The position numbers and the translations under genes are program-made. A stretch of DNA of 64,000 nucleotides, from contig NZ_FONM01000001.1 in assembly GCF_900112935.1 (NCBI RefSeq), positions 363,132 to 427,131 of the forward strand, written 5' to 3'. This DNA is from Trichococcus pasteurii. GTDB taxonomy: Bacteria; Bacillota; Bacilli; Lactobacillales; Aerococcaceae. Under the pieces are notes generated by a model, which saw nothing but the letters and a program-made list of their open reading frames with translations, had not been told where the DNA came from and made no database searches. Shown in pieces: positions 47,447-56,695 of this stretch. Every line of letters starts with the position of its first letter. Positions within the stretch are counted from its first letter, which is position 1.

Positions 47447-49575
47447 TGGGGAAAACCATAGCGCTGGTCGGAAATCCCAATAGCGGGAAAACGACTCTAT
47501 TCAACCATTTGACAGGTTCCACTCAACGCGTCGGCAACTGGCCGGGGGTTACGGTCGAACAGAAAGCCGGCACGCTGCTGCATGACGGCGAAACGCAGGT
47601 CATCGATCTGCCGGGCATCTATTCGCTTTCCCCATACACAATCGAGGAAATCGTCACGCGCGATTATCTGACGCTGGATGCTCCGGATCTGATCATCAAT
47701 ATCGTCGATGCCTCCAACTTGGAGCGGAATCTTTACCTGACTACCCAATTGATGGAATTGCAGCTGCCGATTGTTGTCGTTCTTAACATGATGGACATCA
47801 TCGAGAAACGGGGCGATCAGCTGGACGTCGCCGGATTGTCGCGCGCGTTCGGCTTGCCGTTCGTGACGATTTCGGCACTGAAGGAAAGCGGATTGGAGGA
47901 GCTGTACAAGGCCATCGCTGAACCGATAAATGTAGCTGAACCGATTACATACAGTATCGTCGTGGAAAGCATCCTTGATACGATCGAAGAAATTATTGCT
48001 CCGTTTGTTCCGAAAAAATTGCGTTGCTACTACAGCATCAAGCTTTTTGAAAGGGATGGACAAACTTCTGGAAAACTTGCGATTCCTGAAGACGGCCAGA
48101 CAGTTATGGAAGGTCTGCTCAGCCGGTATGAAAAGGAATTGGACGAGGATTCCGAGGCTATCCTGATAAACGAACGCTATAAGTTGGTGACGAAGATTAC
48201 GCGTCAAGTGCTTGTTAAAAATGCCGACCAGCCTTCTTTCTCGGTCATGATCGATCACATCGTGACCAACCGTTGGCTTGGGCTGCCGATTTTTGTCCTG
48301 ATCATGTACGCGGTCTACTACTTCTCCATCACTACTGTGGGGACTTGGGGGACCGATTGGGTCAACGATGTGCTGTTCGGAAGCATCGTTCCAGAGGCTG
48401 TGCAAACTTTCTTTGACAGCATTGATATCCATCCTGCAGTCAGCAGCCTTGTGGTTGATGGTGCCATCGGAGGGGTCGGTGCAGTTCTGGGCTTCCTGCC
48501 GCAGATGGCCGCCTTGTTCCTCTGTTTGACCTTGCTGGAGGACAGCGGCTATATGGCCCGCGTCGCCTTCGTGATGGACAGGGTTTTCCGCGGCTTCGGC
48601 CTGTCGGGTAAATCGTTCATTCCGTTGCTGATCGGTTCCGGCTGTTCGGTCCCGGGCATTCAGGCTTCCCGCACAATCGAAAATTTGCAGGACCGCCGCA
48701 TGACGATCCTTACGACTTCCTTCATTCCTTGCGGTGCGAAACTGCCGGTCATCGCCCTGATCGCGAATGCCATCTTCGGCGGCGCATCCTGGGTTGCCTT
48801 GTCGATGTACCTGTTGGGGATCGCGACGGTCATCTTTTCCGGCGTGCTGCTGCGCAAGACTGCCATCTTTTCCGGGGAAGCATCGCCCTTCGTTATGGAA
48901 TTGCCGATGTATCACTGGCCGCAATGGAAAAGCATTTTCCGCGCGGTTGCTGCCCGCTGCATGGCATTCGTAAAAAATGCCGGGACCGTCATTTTCCTGA
49001 GTGCCAGCTTGGTTTGGTTCCTTTCTTCCTTTAATTGGCAGATGCAGATGATTGTCGAAAGCGATCAAAGCATCCTGGCTCAAATCGGCGGTGCGGTTGC
49101 GGTTTTCTTCGCACCATTGGGCTTCGGTTCTTGGCAAGCCACGGTCGCGACCATTCAAGGGTTGATCGCTAAGGAAAATATCGTCGGTACGCTGGGCGTG
49201 CTGATGGGGGCGACCGGTTCGGAAGCGGAGGTAGCTGCCGCATTCAGCGCACTGTTCAATCCGGTCAGTGCGGTATCGTTCCTGGTTTTCAATATGATCT
49301 GCATGCCGTGTTTCGCGGCTGTCGGAGCGATGCGCACCGAATTCGGCAGCGCCAAATGGACGCTTTTTGGCGTCTTGTATCAGACCACCTTGGCTTATGT
49401 CCTGGCCTTCATCATCAATCAGCTTGGATCCGTAATCGTGTTGGGCACGCCTTTCGGGGCGGGAGCCAGCCTAGCAGCCGCAGCAGCGGCGATATTGGTA
49501 TTCCTGGTTGTCAGACCCGCGCCGAAGAAAGCTTCTCCGATGTGGGGAAGCTTGGCGAAACCGATGGTCAAATAG
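47443..49575 (+). CDS. feoB: ferrous iron transporter B
   Basis: A 710-residue membrane GTPase importing Fe(II). The G domain at the N-terminus has GNPNSGKTT (about 9-17), the DLPGIYSLSPY switch, LNMMD and SALKE. The membrane part has the two inverted Gate motifs with Cys (SGCSVPGI, CMPCFAAVGAM). Start overlaps feoA. Iron control is suggested by the palindrome upstream of feoA. Confidence 0.96.
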   Translation: MMGKTIALVGNPNSGKTTLFNHLTGSTQRVGNWPGVTVEQKAGTLLHDGETQVIDLPGIYSLSPYTIEEIVTRDYLTLDAPDLIINIVDASNLERNLYLTTQLMELQLPIVVVLNMMDIIEKRGDQLDVAGLSRAFGLPFVTISALKESGLEELYKAIAEPINVAEPITYSIVVESILDTIEEIIAPFVPKKLRCYYSIKLFERDGQTSGKLAIPEDGQTVMEGLLSRYEKELDEDSEAILINERYKLVTKITRQVLVKNADQPSFSVMIDHIVTNRWLGLPIFVLIMYAVYYFSITTVGTWGTDWVNDVLFGSIVPEAVQTFFDSIDIHPAVSSLVVDGAIGGVGAVLGFLPQMAALFLCLTLLEDSGYMARVAFVMDRVFRGFGLSGKSFIPLLIGSGCSVPGIQASRTIENLQDRRMTILTTSFIPCGAKLPVIALIANAIFGGASWVALSMYLLGIATVIFSGVLLRKTAIFSGEASPFVMELPMYHWPQWKSIFRAVAARCMAFVKNAGTVIFLSASLVWFLSSFNWQMQMIVESDQSILAQIGGAVAVFFAPLGFGSWQATVATIQGLIAKENIVGTLGVLMGATGSEAEVAAAFSALFNPVSAVSFLVFNMICMPCFAAVGAMRTEFGSAKWTLFGVLYQTTLAYVLAFIINQLGSVIVLGTPFGAGASLAAAAAAILVFLVVRPAPKKASPMWGSLAKPMVK

Positions 49576-49593
49576 GAAGAGGAGGAATAACCT

Positions 49594-49854
49594 ATGAATG
49601 TTCAATCTTGGATCGTTTTGCTTTTGTTTATGAGCTTGATGGGGTACGTCTTATTCCGTCAAATCCGTTTGATTGCGAGCGGCAGAAAGAAGTGCAATGC
49701 CTGCACCGTAACGGTTTGTCCGATGAATGAGCCCGCTCAGGTAGAGGCGGAAGCTGATTGCATTGCCGGTACCGCATTGATGGTGCAACTTGGTGTTGTG
49801 AAAGAGGACGTAGCGGCAGAAAAGCACTGCCCGACCTCCCAAATCATCAAATAA
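49594..49854 (+). CDS. FeoB-associated Cys-rich membrane protein
   Basis: An 86-residue protein with one N-terminal membrane helix (SWIVLLLFMSLMGYVLF) followed by a cytosolic-side basic stretch and Cys pairs (CNACTVTVCP, later DCIAG and HCP). Small Cys-rich proteins of this kind regularly follow feoB and may handle Fe(II) at the pore. AGAGGAGGAATAACC precedes the ATG. Confidence 0.85.
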   Translation: MNVQSWIVLLLFMSLMGYVLFRQIRLIASGRKKCNACTVTVCPMNEPAQVEAEADCIAGTALMVQLGVVKEDVAAEKHCPTSQIIK

Positions 49855-49868
49855 TGGAATGAAAAGCC

Positions 49869-49916
49869 AAAAAAGTCGGGGCCTCAATCGTTTTTGATTG
49901 AGGCCCCGACTTTTTA
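49869..49916 (+). terminator. feo operon terminator
   Basis: A 20-bp stem, AAAAAGTCGGGGCCTCAATC with its complement, around a 5-nt loop ending in five T; it can work in both directions. Confidence 0.92.
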
Positions 49917-49961
49917 TCTGGAGAAAAGAGCGGCATATCCGGTTAAGAGAACAAGCAGGCT

Positions 49962-51194
49962 TCATTCGGAAAGGTGGCGCTTTGCCCCTGTCAGGTCTCT
50001 GATGGACTTGGCGTCCTGCACATATTCCAGGACGCCCAGATAGGTGCCGTCCTCATCCCGAAGCGCGCAATAATTCACGACGATAAACTTTCCGCCTTCC
50101 TCATACCACATGATTTCCTGGCTTTTTTCCCCCGATTTCAAGTCAGAAACCAATTGTCGCATGAATGCGACGCTTTTTGGCGGATGGCAGTTTTCGACTT
50201 GCCTTCCCAAAGCGGATTTCATGCGCATGAAGATCTTCTCTTCCGGTCCGTCATTGTAATATTTCACGATCCCGTCCGCATCGATGAAGGTGAGCTCCAA
50301 CGGCAATCGGTTCAACATCTTTTCCAGTTCCTTCACCGTGAGGTAGCCGGTGCCGAAGGCGATGTTGCCTTCCGGAACGGAGCCCATTGCTTCTCCCGTT
50401 TCAAAAGCGGCGCGTTCAGGTTGCCACGGTGATACCGGGTGGACGATGCAATAGCCGATTTCGTCTGATTCAGCCGCAATCTTCAGCCAATCGTCTTCAG
50501 TGAATGAATCGGATACCATCGGCAAGAGGATATCTTCCTCTTTAATGAACATTTCTTTCATTTCCTGCTGCAGTGTTTCGAAAGTCACTTTGAGGTTGTC
50601 CAACTGTCCGCCTTCCACCATCTGTTTCAATTTCTTGAACAGTCCCCGGATCTCGTCGTCCACGCCCCACATCACTTTCGGCGGGGCAGTCATGCCATAG
50701 CGCTCCATGATCGGGAAAATGGCGTATTCTTTGCGTGCATAATGCTTGTCGAAGCCCCAGAGGATATCCAGTTGTTTCAGCAGCCCGGTTTTCAGCGTGG
50801 AGTCTGGCTCCTCCAGATAGCTTGCCAAAAGGCGCGAAATCCGGTCGAGCGTCGCTTCGATGGCCACGTTTTCTTCCTTCAGTACCCGGATCGGATGCCC
50901 CGGTTTCTCGCTATCCGGAGAGGGGGATTGTCCATAGGTCACTGCATCGGCGAATAAATCAGCATGGATCGAGCAAAGGCGCTGGATCTCCTCGACTGCG
51001 ACGCCTTGTTCGATCAATCTCCGTTCCATCATCGAAATTTCCAGAGCACTGACCGTCGCGAAATGTTCCTTGAATTCCTTCTTGATCTGTTCGTAGTCAT
51101 CACCTGCATGAAGACGAAGGATCAAATCCTTCAAAATTGCTTGGCGGAGCTCCATTTCATCTTCCCGGGTGTTTTTCTTGACGTCTTCTTCCAT
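49962..51194 (-). CDS. DUF438/hemerythrin/PAS domain protein
   Basis: A 410-residue protein with an N-terminal DUF438 (about 15-85; LKDLILRLHAGDDYEQIKKEF), a hemerythrin-like middle (about 100-250; His in HPIRVLKEEN and FDKHYARKEYAIFPIMERYG) and a C-terminal PAS domain (about 290-405; FIDADGIVKYYNDGPEEKIF). Such proteins are thought to sense oxygen, NO or iron state. Its place next to feoAB fits a redox/iron role. GAGGGG lies before the ATG. Confidence 0.9.
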   Translation of the reverse strand: MEEDVKKNTREDEMELRQAILKDLILRLHAGDDYEQIKKEFKEHFATVSALEISMMERRLIEQGVAVEEIQRLCSIHADLFADAVTYGQSPSPDSEKPGHPIRVLKEENVAIEATLDRISRLLASYLEEPDSTLKTGLLKQLDILWGFDKHYARKEYAIFPIMERYGMTAPPKVMWGVDDEIRGLFKKLKQMVEGGQLDNLKVTFETLQQEMKEMFIKEEDILLPMVSDSFTEDDWLKIAAESDEIGYCIVHPVSPWQPERAAFETGEAMGSVPEGNIAFGTGYLTVKELEKMLNRLPLELTFIDADGIVKYYNDGPEEKIFMRMKSALGRQVENCHPPKSVAFMRQLVSDLKSGEKSQEIMWYEEGGKFIVVNYCALRDEDGTYLGVLEYVQDAKSIRDLTGAKRHLSE

Positions 51195-51429
51195 TGTGAT
51201 CCCCTCGCTTGATAATCATCTTCCCGAAGCAGAAGGCATGTGAACTGGGCGGCCAAAAAACAGTGTGAATATGTATAAGGAATTCTTCCACTTGATAACT
51301 CTATTTTAGTGCGATACCGGACAGAGGACAAACGATACGGTCAATAAGTTGGAGATATTCTTGAATTCTTTTAGATTAGGAGGGTTATTTTGAAATTTAA
51401 TTGCTTTAGAAGAAGGGTAGCATTACTTT

Positions 51430-51458
51430 TTTGATAATGGCGGACACAGGCGTATAAT
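51430..51458 (+). promoter_or_regulatory. promoter of the SRPBCC gene
   Basis: TTTGAT (51430-51435), 17 bp, TATAAT (51453-51458). It explains the 400-bp gap 51195-51595, which otherwise contains only AT-rich sequence and no gene. Confidence 0.6.
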
Positions 51459-51595
51459 GAGGACGAACAAGAAAAATGTCCAAATTTCCCAATCGGAGAA
51501 TGCAATCGCAAAGTTTCTTTTTTCGTCCTTCCGGTCATTCCTATCGTCAACAAAGCTAAAAGCACTGCTTGGATTTTGAAAGGAGATAATCAATA

Positions 51596-52045
51596 ATGGC
51601 TACCTTTGAAAAAACCATCTTCATCAATGCACCAGTCCAAAAAGTCTATGAGTACACAATCAACCCTGAGAATTGGTCACACTTCTACAACGGTCTTTCC
51701 GAACCGGAAAGCGTCAGCGGAAAAGGCGAAGTGGGTACGATCGTCAAATCGAGCTATTCCATGATGGGTATCCATTTCCCGATCACCATCGAAGTAACGG
51801 AAAGCCAGCTTACTGATGATGGCGCAATCTGGAAAGGGAACATCACCGGGAGTTTTCCGACCAAGCAAACCAGCCGCTATGTTGCAAAAGATGGCGGAAC
51901 GGAGCTGACGTTCGATATCGACAGCGTTCCGCCTGAAACGCTGTTCACCAAGATTCTCGATAAACTGGTGACGGACAAGATGGAAGAAAACTCCACCCAA
52001 CATACACTGGAAAACATAAAAGCCATCTGTGAATCAGCACAATAA
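51596..52045 (+). CDS. SRPBCC/polyketide cyclase-like ligand-binding protein
   Basis: A 149-residue START-like protein: FEKTIFINAPVQKVYEYTINPENW at the N-terminus, and a long C-terminal helix (KILDKLVTDKMEENSTQHTLENIKAIC). The fold makes a cavity for hydrophobic ligands; no specific function can be assigned. AAAGGAGATAATCAATA precedes the ATG. Confidence 0.8.
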   Translation: MATFEKTIFINAPVQKVYEYTINPENWSHFYNGLSEPESVSGKGEVGTIVKSSYSMMGIHFPITIEVTESQLTDDGAIWKGNITGSFPTKQTSRYVAKDGGTELTFDIDSVPPETLFTKILDKLVTDKMEENSTQHTLENIKAICESAQ

Positions 52046-52281
52046 AAAGGAAACCAGGTTGTCAGCCATAAATCAAACCTGAAAAGGGAGCACTCGTTTT
52101 TTCGAATGTTCACTCTTCGGGTTATTTTTTTCTTTCGAAAGGAAAAAAAGGCAAAGCCGGCGTGCTATAATATCCCATATTGTCCTAGAATTGAATAATC
52201 AACGTCGAATCCTTTTTGGAGATGGGGGACCGCTTTAGAGGAAGCGAAGGGAATCATAATCGGAAGGGGAGTACATAATAG

Positions 52282-52803
52282 ATGAATTATTGCATGGAAT
52301 GCGGAACAGAACTGGAAGCGAAACATCTGGAAAATGAAGGGAATATCCCTTATTGCAACAGTTGTGAGGGGTATCGATTCCCTGTATTCAACACGGCTGT
52401 CAGCATGGTCATCTTGAACAAAAAACAAGATAAAATTTTGTTGATCAAACAGTACGGTGGGGCGGATTATATTCTCTGTGCGGGATACGTCAATAAAGGT
52501 GAAAATGCGGAGCAGGCAGCGGCCCGTGAAATTGCTGAAGAGCTCGGACTGCAAACGGTTGGATTGCGCTACAACAAAAGCGAATATTTTGAAAAAAACA
52601 ACACACTGATGCTGAATTTTTCCTGTACCGTCGCGAGCGAGTGCCTTGATGGCATGACGGATGAAGTGGATCAGGCCGAATGGTTTTCCATCGAAGCTGC
52701 GCGGGCCAACATTAAAAAAGGCAGTTTGGCTCAGCGCTTCCTGGGAAACTATTTGGAAAAAAGCCACAGGCTGGAGCCGTGTACTGTTTTGAAGGATTCC
52801 TAA
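52282..52803 (+). CDS. Nudix hydrolase with N-terminal zinc ribbon
   Basis: A 173-residue enzyme. Cys residues in YCMECGTEL and YCNSCEGYRF form a zinc ribbon; the Nudix box is GYVNKGENAEQAAAREIAEELG. The arrangement resembles NADH pyrophosphatases and related ADP-ribose or capped-nucleotide hydrolases, though this one is shorter than NudC. Single gene ending in a strong terminator. Confidence 0.85.
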   Translation: MNYCMECGTELEAKHLENEGNIPYCNSCEGYRFPVFNTAVSMVILNKKQDKILLIKQYGGADYILCAGYVNKGENAEQAAAREIAEELGLQTVGLRYNKSEYFEKNNTLMLNFSCTVASECLDGMTDEVDQAEWFSIEAARANIKKGSLAQRFLGNYLEKSHRLEPCTVLKDS

Positions 52804-52836
52804 GCAGTATTGTTCAGAAATTAATTTGGTATAGAC

Positions 52837-52881
52837 CAAAAAAGTTTCGGTTTTGAATGTCAAAACCGAAACTTTTTTTGT
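52837..52881. terminator. bidirectional terminator
   Basis: AAAAAAGTTTCGGTTTTGA pairs perfectly with its complement around a 3-nt loop; seven T follow and A-runs precede. Serves the convergent Nudix and Ctc genes. Confidence 0.9.
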
Positions 52882-52906
52882 CTAAAGGTAAATTTTGATT
52901 TGATGA

Positions 52907-53503
52907 TTATTCAGCGACTTTTTCAGCAGCTTCCGCTGAAGCTTCCTCTTCGTCTACTGTTTCTGTAGCAGGTGCTGCTAGGATGGCGACTGCTGCTTCT
53001 GGATCCGTAAGGACCGAAATACCGGCATCGACTTTGATATCGGCAACCGTCAGGGTATCACCGATGGTCATTTCATTAACAGCGATTTGGAATTCGGTAG
53101 GGACATGGGCAGCGTCCGTTTCAATCTCCAATTCGTTCAATGTTTGGGTCAGGACGCCTTCTTTGAGGTCTTCGCTGCCGACTAAATGGATCGCAACGGT
53201 CATCGTCAATTTTTGCCCTTTTGTGAGAGCCTGTAATGCTACGTTTTGGATTTGGTTCTTCAGTGCAGCTTGTTGGATATCCTTGACGATGACTTGCGTC
53301 GTTTTTCCGCCGGATATGCTGACTTCGAAGATCGCATTTTTACCTAATTGCTTGAGCACTTCGTCAAATTCTTTTGCATCAAGTAATACTGGAGTGGCTT
53401 CAACATCTTTACCATAGATGACTGCAGTGAGTTTCTTGTCCGATCGTGCACGCTTTGCTGCAGATGAGCCAACCTTGTCGCGTTTCTCTACTTGTAATTT
53501 CAT
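52907..53503 (-). CDS. ctc: 50S ribosomal protein L25/general stress protein Ctc
   Basis: A 198-residue two-domain L25 protein that binds 5S rRNA. The N-terminal L25 domain (MKLQVEKRDKVGSSAAKRAR, then AVIYGKD) is followed by the TL5-type beta domain and an acidic Ala/Glu tail (EEEASAEAAEKVAE). In Gram-positives it is often stress-induced. CCAGGAGGAAAACAT precedes the ATG. Confidence 0.92.
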   Translation of the reverse strand: MKLQVEKRDKVGSSAAKRARSDKKLTAVIYGKDVEATPVLLDAKEFDEVLKQLGKNAIFEVSISGGKTTQVIVKDIQQAALKNQIQNVALQALTKGQKLTMTVAIHLVGSEDLKEGVLTQTLNELEIETDAAHVPTEFQIAVNEMTIGDTLTVADIKVDAGISVLTDPEAAVAILAAPATETVDEEEASAEAAEKVAE

Positions 53504-53698
53504 ATGTTTTCCTCCTGGAAGTATACCTGTACTGGCTTGGATTTGAGCTGGCTATAAAAAATATTTACGTCAGCAAATAGATAGTACTTCTATACCTTAC
53601 CGCAAATCCGATACGATAGCTAATGATAAGCCTTTTGCTTTGTCCGGAGTGCAGCTTATAACGCAAGGGTCAGTCGCTAGAAATCGTTGCTGTACAGC

Positions 53699-53757
53699 GA
53701 AAGCTTGGAGGTCCGGAAAAGGTTTCCGTACCCCCAAGCTTTCGTCATGTTTTTTTT
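53699..53757 (+). terminator. orphan plus-strand hairpin/terminator
   Basis: CGAAAGCTTGG...GGT pairs with ACC...CCAAGCTTTCG, with an inner CGGAAA/TTTCCG hairpin, then 5 nt and eight T. It points to the right although the genes on both sides read leftward, so a plus-strand transcript from 53520-53700 would be its natural substrate. Confidence 0.55.
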
Positions 53758-53759
53758 GA

Positions 53760-54728
53760 TTACTGTGCATACAAGTAAGTCATTACAGCCGATCCGATTT
53801 CCCCAAATACTGGAGTCGCGTCATCGGTCGCGTTTAGCCAACCATCCGTCAAAACGGCTACGATATAATTCTGGCCGTCCATTGACAGGATACCCGCATC
53901 ATGGGATACGTCATCCAACAGGCCGGTTTTGTGAGCAAAGGTTACTTCATCGGTAAGACCAGTGTTCAGTGCATAGACGAGCTGCTGATCGCCCAATAAT
54001 CCGAGAAAGTATGCCGTGCTGGATTCGGAAAGCAATTCGCCATCCAACAAGCGTTCCAATAAGAAGGCCACTTCGGCTGGAGTTGTTTCCAAGTCACTGT
54101 TGTAATAGACGCCATCGGCTTCCAGATAAGGGTTGAAACTCGTGGAAACGAATCCCTGCTCATGGATGAAGGTTTCGATGTTTTCCCATCCGATCAGGTA
54201 TGCGAGCTCTTTTGCGGTTTCATTTGCCGAAACGGTGATGGTGCTGGTCAGGTAATCATCGATTGTTGCCCCGTCCGCCATCTGGTCCTGCAAGGAAAGT
54301 ACACCGGCATCGACCTGTTCAAGGATGGCGTACGTCAGAAACAATTTGTAGAGGCTCGCGCTTGTGAAGATGCGGGATTCATTGGTCGTAATGGCTTCTC
54401 CGGTCTGCTCATTGATGAGGACAAAACCAAGCTGATCAGGATAAGTTGCATTCAACTCATCCAAATCCGCTGCCAAATCCTCGCCTGAAGCGGATAAAAT
54501 GGTGCTGCTCTGGAGAATAGCATTCGCTTCCGCAATGCTGGTTTCATCCGCTTGCTGCATTTCATCAGCCTCATACGCCACATCGGTCATCAGGGTCTGG
54601 GCTGATGCAGCACTTTCTCCTTCTTGAGAGTTGGCTAAGTCCCACAAAAGGAACGTGACACAGCCCGCAAGGAAGAGGGTAGTAAGGAGAAACGAATATT
54701 TCTTTTTTAATCTTTTTCTTTTTTTCAT
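53760..54728 (-). CDS. exported beta-lactamase-fold serine hydrolase
   Basis: A 322-residue protein with a basic N-terminus and a membrane anchor (FLLTTLFLAGCVTFLLW). The class A beta-lactamase-type triad motifs are present: SxxK in SASLYKLF, SxN in VSANETAK and KTG in AHKTGLLDD. There is an acidic linker of about 60 residues before the domain. It could be a D,D-peptidase-like enzyme, an esterase or a beta-lactamase; no classic lactamase Glu166 loop was identified. It follows the DUF4353 gene in the same direction. Confidence 0.85.
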   Translation of the reverse strand: MKKRKRLKKKYSFLLTTLFLAGCVTFLLWDLANSQEGESAASAQTLMTDVAYEADEMQQADETSIAEANAILQSSTILSASGEDLAADLDELNATYPDQLGFVLINEQTGEAITTNESRIFTSASLYKLFLTYAILEQVDAGVLSLQDQMADGATIDDYLTSTITVSANETAKELAYLIGWENIETFIHEQGFVSTSFNPYLEADGVYYNSDLETTPAEVAFLLERLLDGELLSESSTAYFLGLLGDQQLVYALNTGLTDEVTFAHKTGLLDDVSHDAGILSMDGQNYIVAVLTDGWLNATDDATPVFGEIGSAVMTYLYAQ

Positions 54729-54760
54729 ATCAAGTACACCTACTCCGGATAATCATTTTA

Positions 54761-56617
54761 TTATTTAGCGAAGCCACCAGAAGGCATGCCGCCCATTTGT
54801 CCGCCGCTAGCTTCGGTTGTTGCGCTGACCTCAACGGTGGATGACCCGCCGCTGAAGGACGTATCTTCGTAGATGCCGGTAGCGGAGTCGCCGGATACTG
54901 TTCCGCCGGTTGTGATAGTGTACGCAGAACCGTTGACCAGTTCAGGACTGGAGAATACCAAGGACTGGGCCGTTGTCGAAGCTTCGAAAGTCAGGATCAC
55001 TTCTCCGTCCGGGCCGGTGATCTGGATGGCTTCATCCGCAGCCAATGGGATTGAAGACGTGAACAGGAAGCTTTGGGTGGATGTTGAAGAAGGGCTCATC
55101 GCCATTCCGGAGCTGCCGACACCGATCAGGGTCCCGCCATTGATGTTGAACGTGCTGTCGTAATCCAATGTACCATTCATGCTGTCGGTAGGGCCGTTGA
55201 CGATTACAGTGCCATCGTTCATTTCGATGCTGCCATTGCTGTCGAGTCCGTCTCCGCTAGCGTTTACCACAAGGGTCCCGCCATTGATTGTCAAGAGTCC
55301 TGCTCCTTCTGCAGTCGAGGTGAACGTGTTTTCGCCAGGGCGTCCGCTGACGGCTGACGCATCGTTTCCGCCTGCGGCATTGATGCCGTCATCTGAGGAT
55401 GTCAAAGTGATGACCCCGCCGCTCAGAGTGATCTCGGTAGCCTCGATGCCTTCATAACTTTGATTGATATTAATGGTTCCGTCATCGATTGTCAAGGTGT
55501 TGTCGGCATGGATACCATCATCCCCAGAAGCGATCGTGAAGTCTCCGCCCGTGATTTGGATCGTGTCATTGGTATGGATGGAGTCATCGGATGTGTCCAA
55601 GATGAAGGTACCGCCGGAAATCGCTAATGAGCCTGTCGCTTTCAAACCTTTGGCGCTGGTTGTTTCCTCAGTGGTAGTTGCGGCTGCTTCTGCGCTAGGT
55701 ACTGCCCATGTTCCCCAAGCCTCGCTCGCTGTACTGCTGTTCGCGCTGCCGCCGCCGGTTGTGATCGTGAAGTCGCCACCAAGTATCTGCAGATCGGTTG
55801 CGGCTTGGATGCCGTCAGAAGCTGCCGTAATCGCGAAGGTGCCTGATTCAATCGTCAAAGTTCCTTTTCCTTCTTCTTCCTCGTTAGTCGATTGCAGTCC
55901 GTCGCCGCCCGCATCAATCGTGAAAGTACCGGAACTGATGAAGAGCGAATCGCTTCCTTTGATTGCATCGCCGACAGAAGTGATTTCATAGGTTCCTTCT
56001 GCGATGGTCACATCATCTTTACCTTTGATGGCATGGGCATAATTGGCATCGATGACCAACGTTCCCTTTCCGTTCAGGATGAGGTCTGATTTGCTGAACA
56101 GGGTAGCGTCCGGCTCGTCTTCACTGTCTTCGAAGGTATAGGTTTCTCCGTCGCTTAAAGTATTGGTCGTTCCTTCAGCCAAAGTGATGGTCGCGGAGTT
56201 GGCGCTTTTCACGTAGATGGCGGCTCCGGCGGAATTCGTGATGGCAGCCCCGTCGAGAACGATCTGGACATCGGCTTCATCGACTGTTTCGACACGGACC
56301 TGGCCTTCGCTCAAGGTTCCGCTGAGGATATACGTGCCCGGTTGGGTAATGGTCAGAATGGAACCGTCAGCAGCAGCTCCGGATCCGTCGACTGTGATCG
56401 TTTGATCGGAAAAAGTGATGGCTGTGCTGTTGCTTTCTGAATAACTGGAATCCGATACAAGGGTGGATTCAACGGTCGCCTCAGTGGTCGAGACGTCGCT
56501 GGATGCTGTAGTCGTGCTCGCTTCAGTGGAGCAAGCGGTCAATAAGGCAAGGGTGCCTGTTAGTGCGAGCATTTGCGTAAGAGGTCTGTTCTTTAAGTTC
56601 ATTATAGTACTTTTCAT
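54761..56617 (-). CDS. DUF4353 beta-helix lipoprotein (carbohydrate-binding type)
   Basis: A 618-residue secreted protein. The signal ends in ALLTACSTEA, a lipobox, so it should be anchored on the cell surface. Many repeats of the type GTLTIDDGTININ and SDDGINAAGGN give a right-handed beta-helix as in the Cthe_2159-like carbohydrate-binding family; a calcium-binding Asp-rich pattern recurs (SGDDGIHADN). The C-terminus is a beta-sandwich-like tail ending in GGQMGGMPSGG. It is regularly found with DUF4956 and VTC genes, as here. Confidence 0.85.
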   Translation of the reverse strand: MKSTIMNLKNRPLTQMLALTGTLALLTACSTEASTTTASSDVSTTEATVESTLVSDSSYSESNSTAITFSDQTITVDGSGAAADGSILTITQPGTYILSGTLSEGQVRVETVDEADVQIVLDGAAITNSAGAAIYVKSANSATITLAEGTTNTLSDGETYTFEDSEDEPDATLFSKSDLILNGKGTLVIDANYAHAIKGKDDVTIAEGTYEITSVGDAIKGSDSLFISSGTFTIDAGGDGLQSTNEEEEGKGTLTIESGTFAITAASDGIQAATDLQILGGDFTITTGGGSANSSTASEAWGTWAVPSAEAAATTTEETTSAKGLKATGSLAISGGTFILDTSDDSIHTNDTIQITGGDFTIASGDDGIHADNTLTIDDGTININQSYEGIEATEITLSGGVITLTSSDDGINAAGGNDASAVSGRPGENTFTSTAEGAGLLTINGGTLVVNASGDGLDSNGSIEMNDGTVIVNGPTDSMNGTLDYDSTFNINGGTLIGVGSSGMAMSPSSTSTQSFLFTSSIPLAADEAIQITGPDGEVILTFEASTTAQSLVFSSPELVNGSAYTITTGGTVSGDSATGIYEDTSFSGGSSTVEVSATTEASGGQMGGMPSGGFAK

Positions 56618-56695
56618 GGGTGTGTTCTCCTATCGGGAATTGTTTTTTTTATTTAATATCTGATTTTAATGTCCAGCTTCATTGGTAATTTTTTC

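Noticed and set aside
47497-49158. 553-codon open frame antisense to feoB
   Set aside because: It is a shadow of a strongly conserved feoB. Its composition (rich in Gln, His, Arg, Asp) is that of a complementary frame and it has no ribosome site.
54761-56617. Plus-strand open frames opposite the DUF4353 gene
   Set aside because: These are shadows of the repetitive beta-helix codons, with no start signals.
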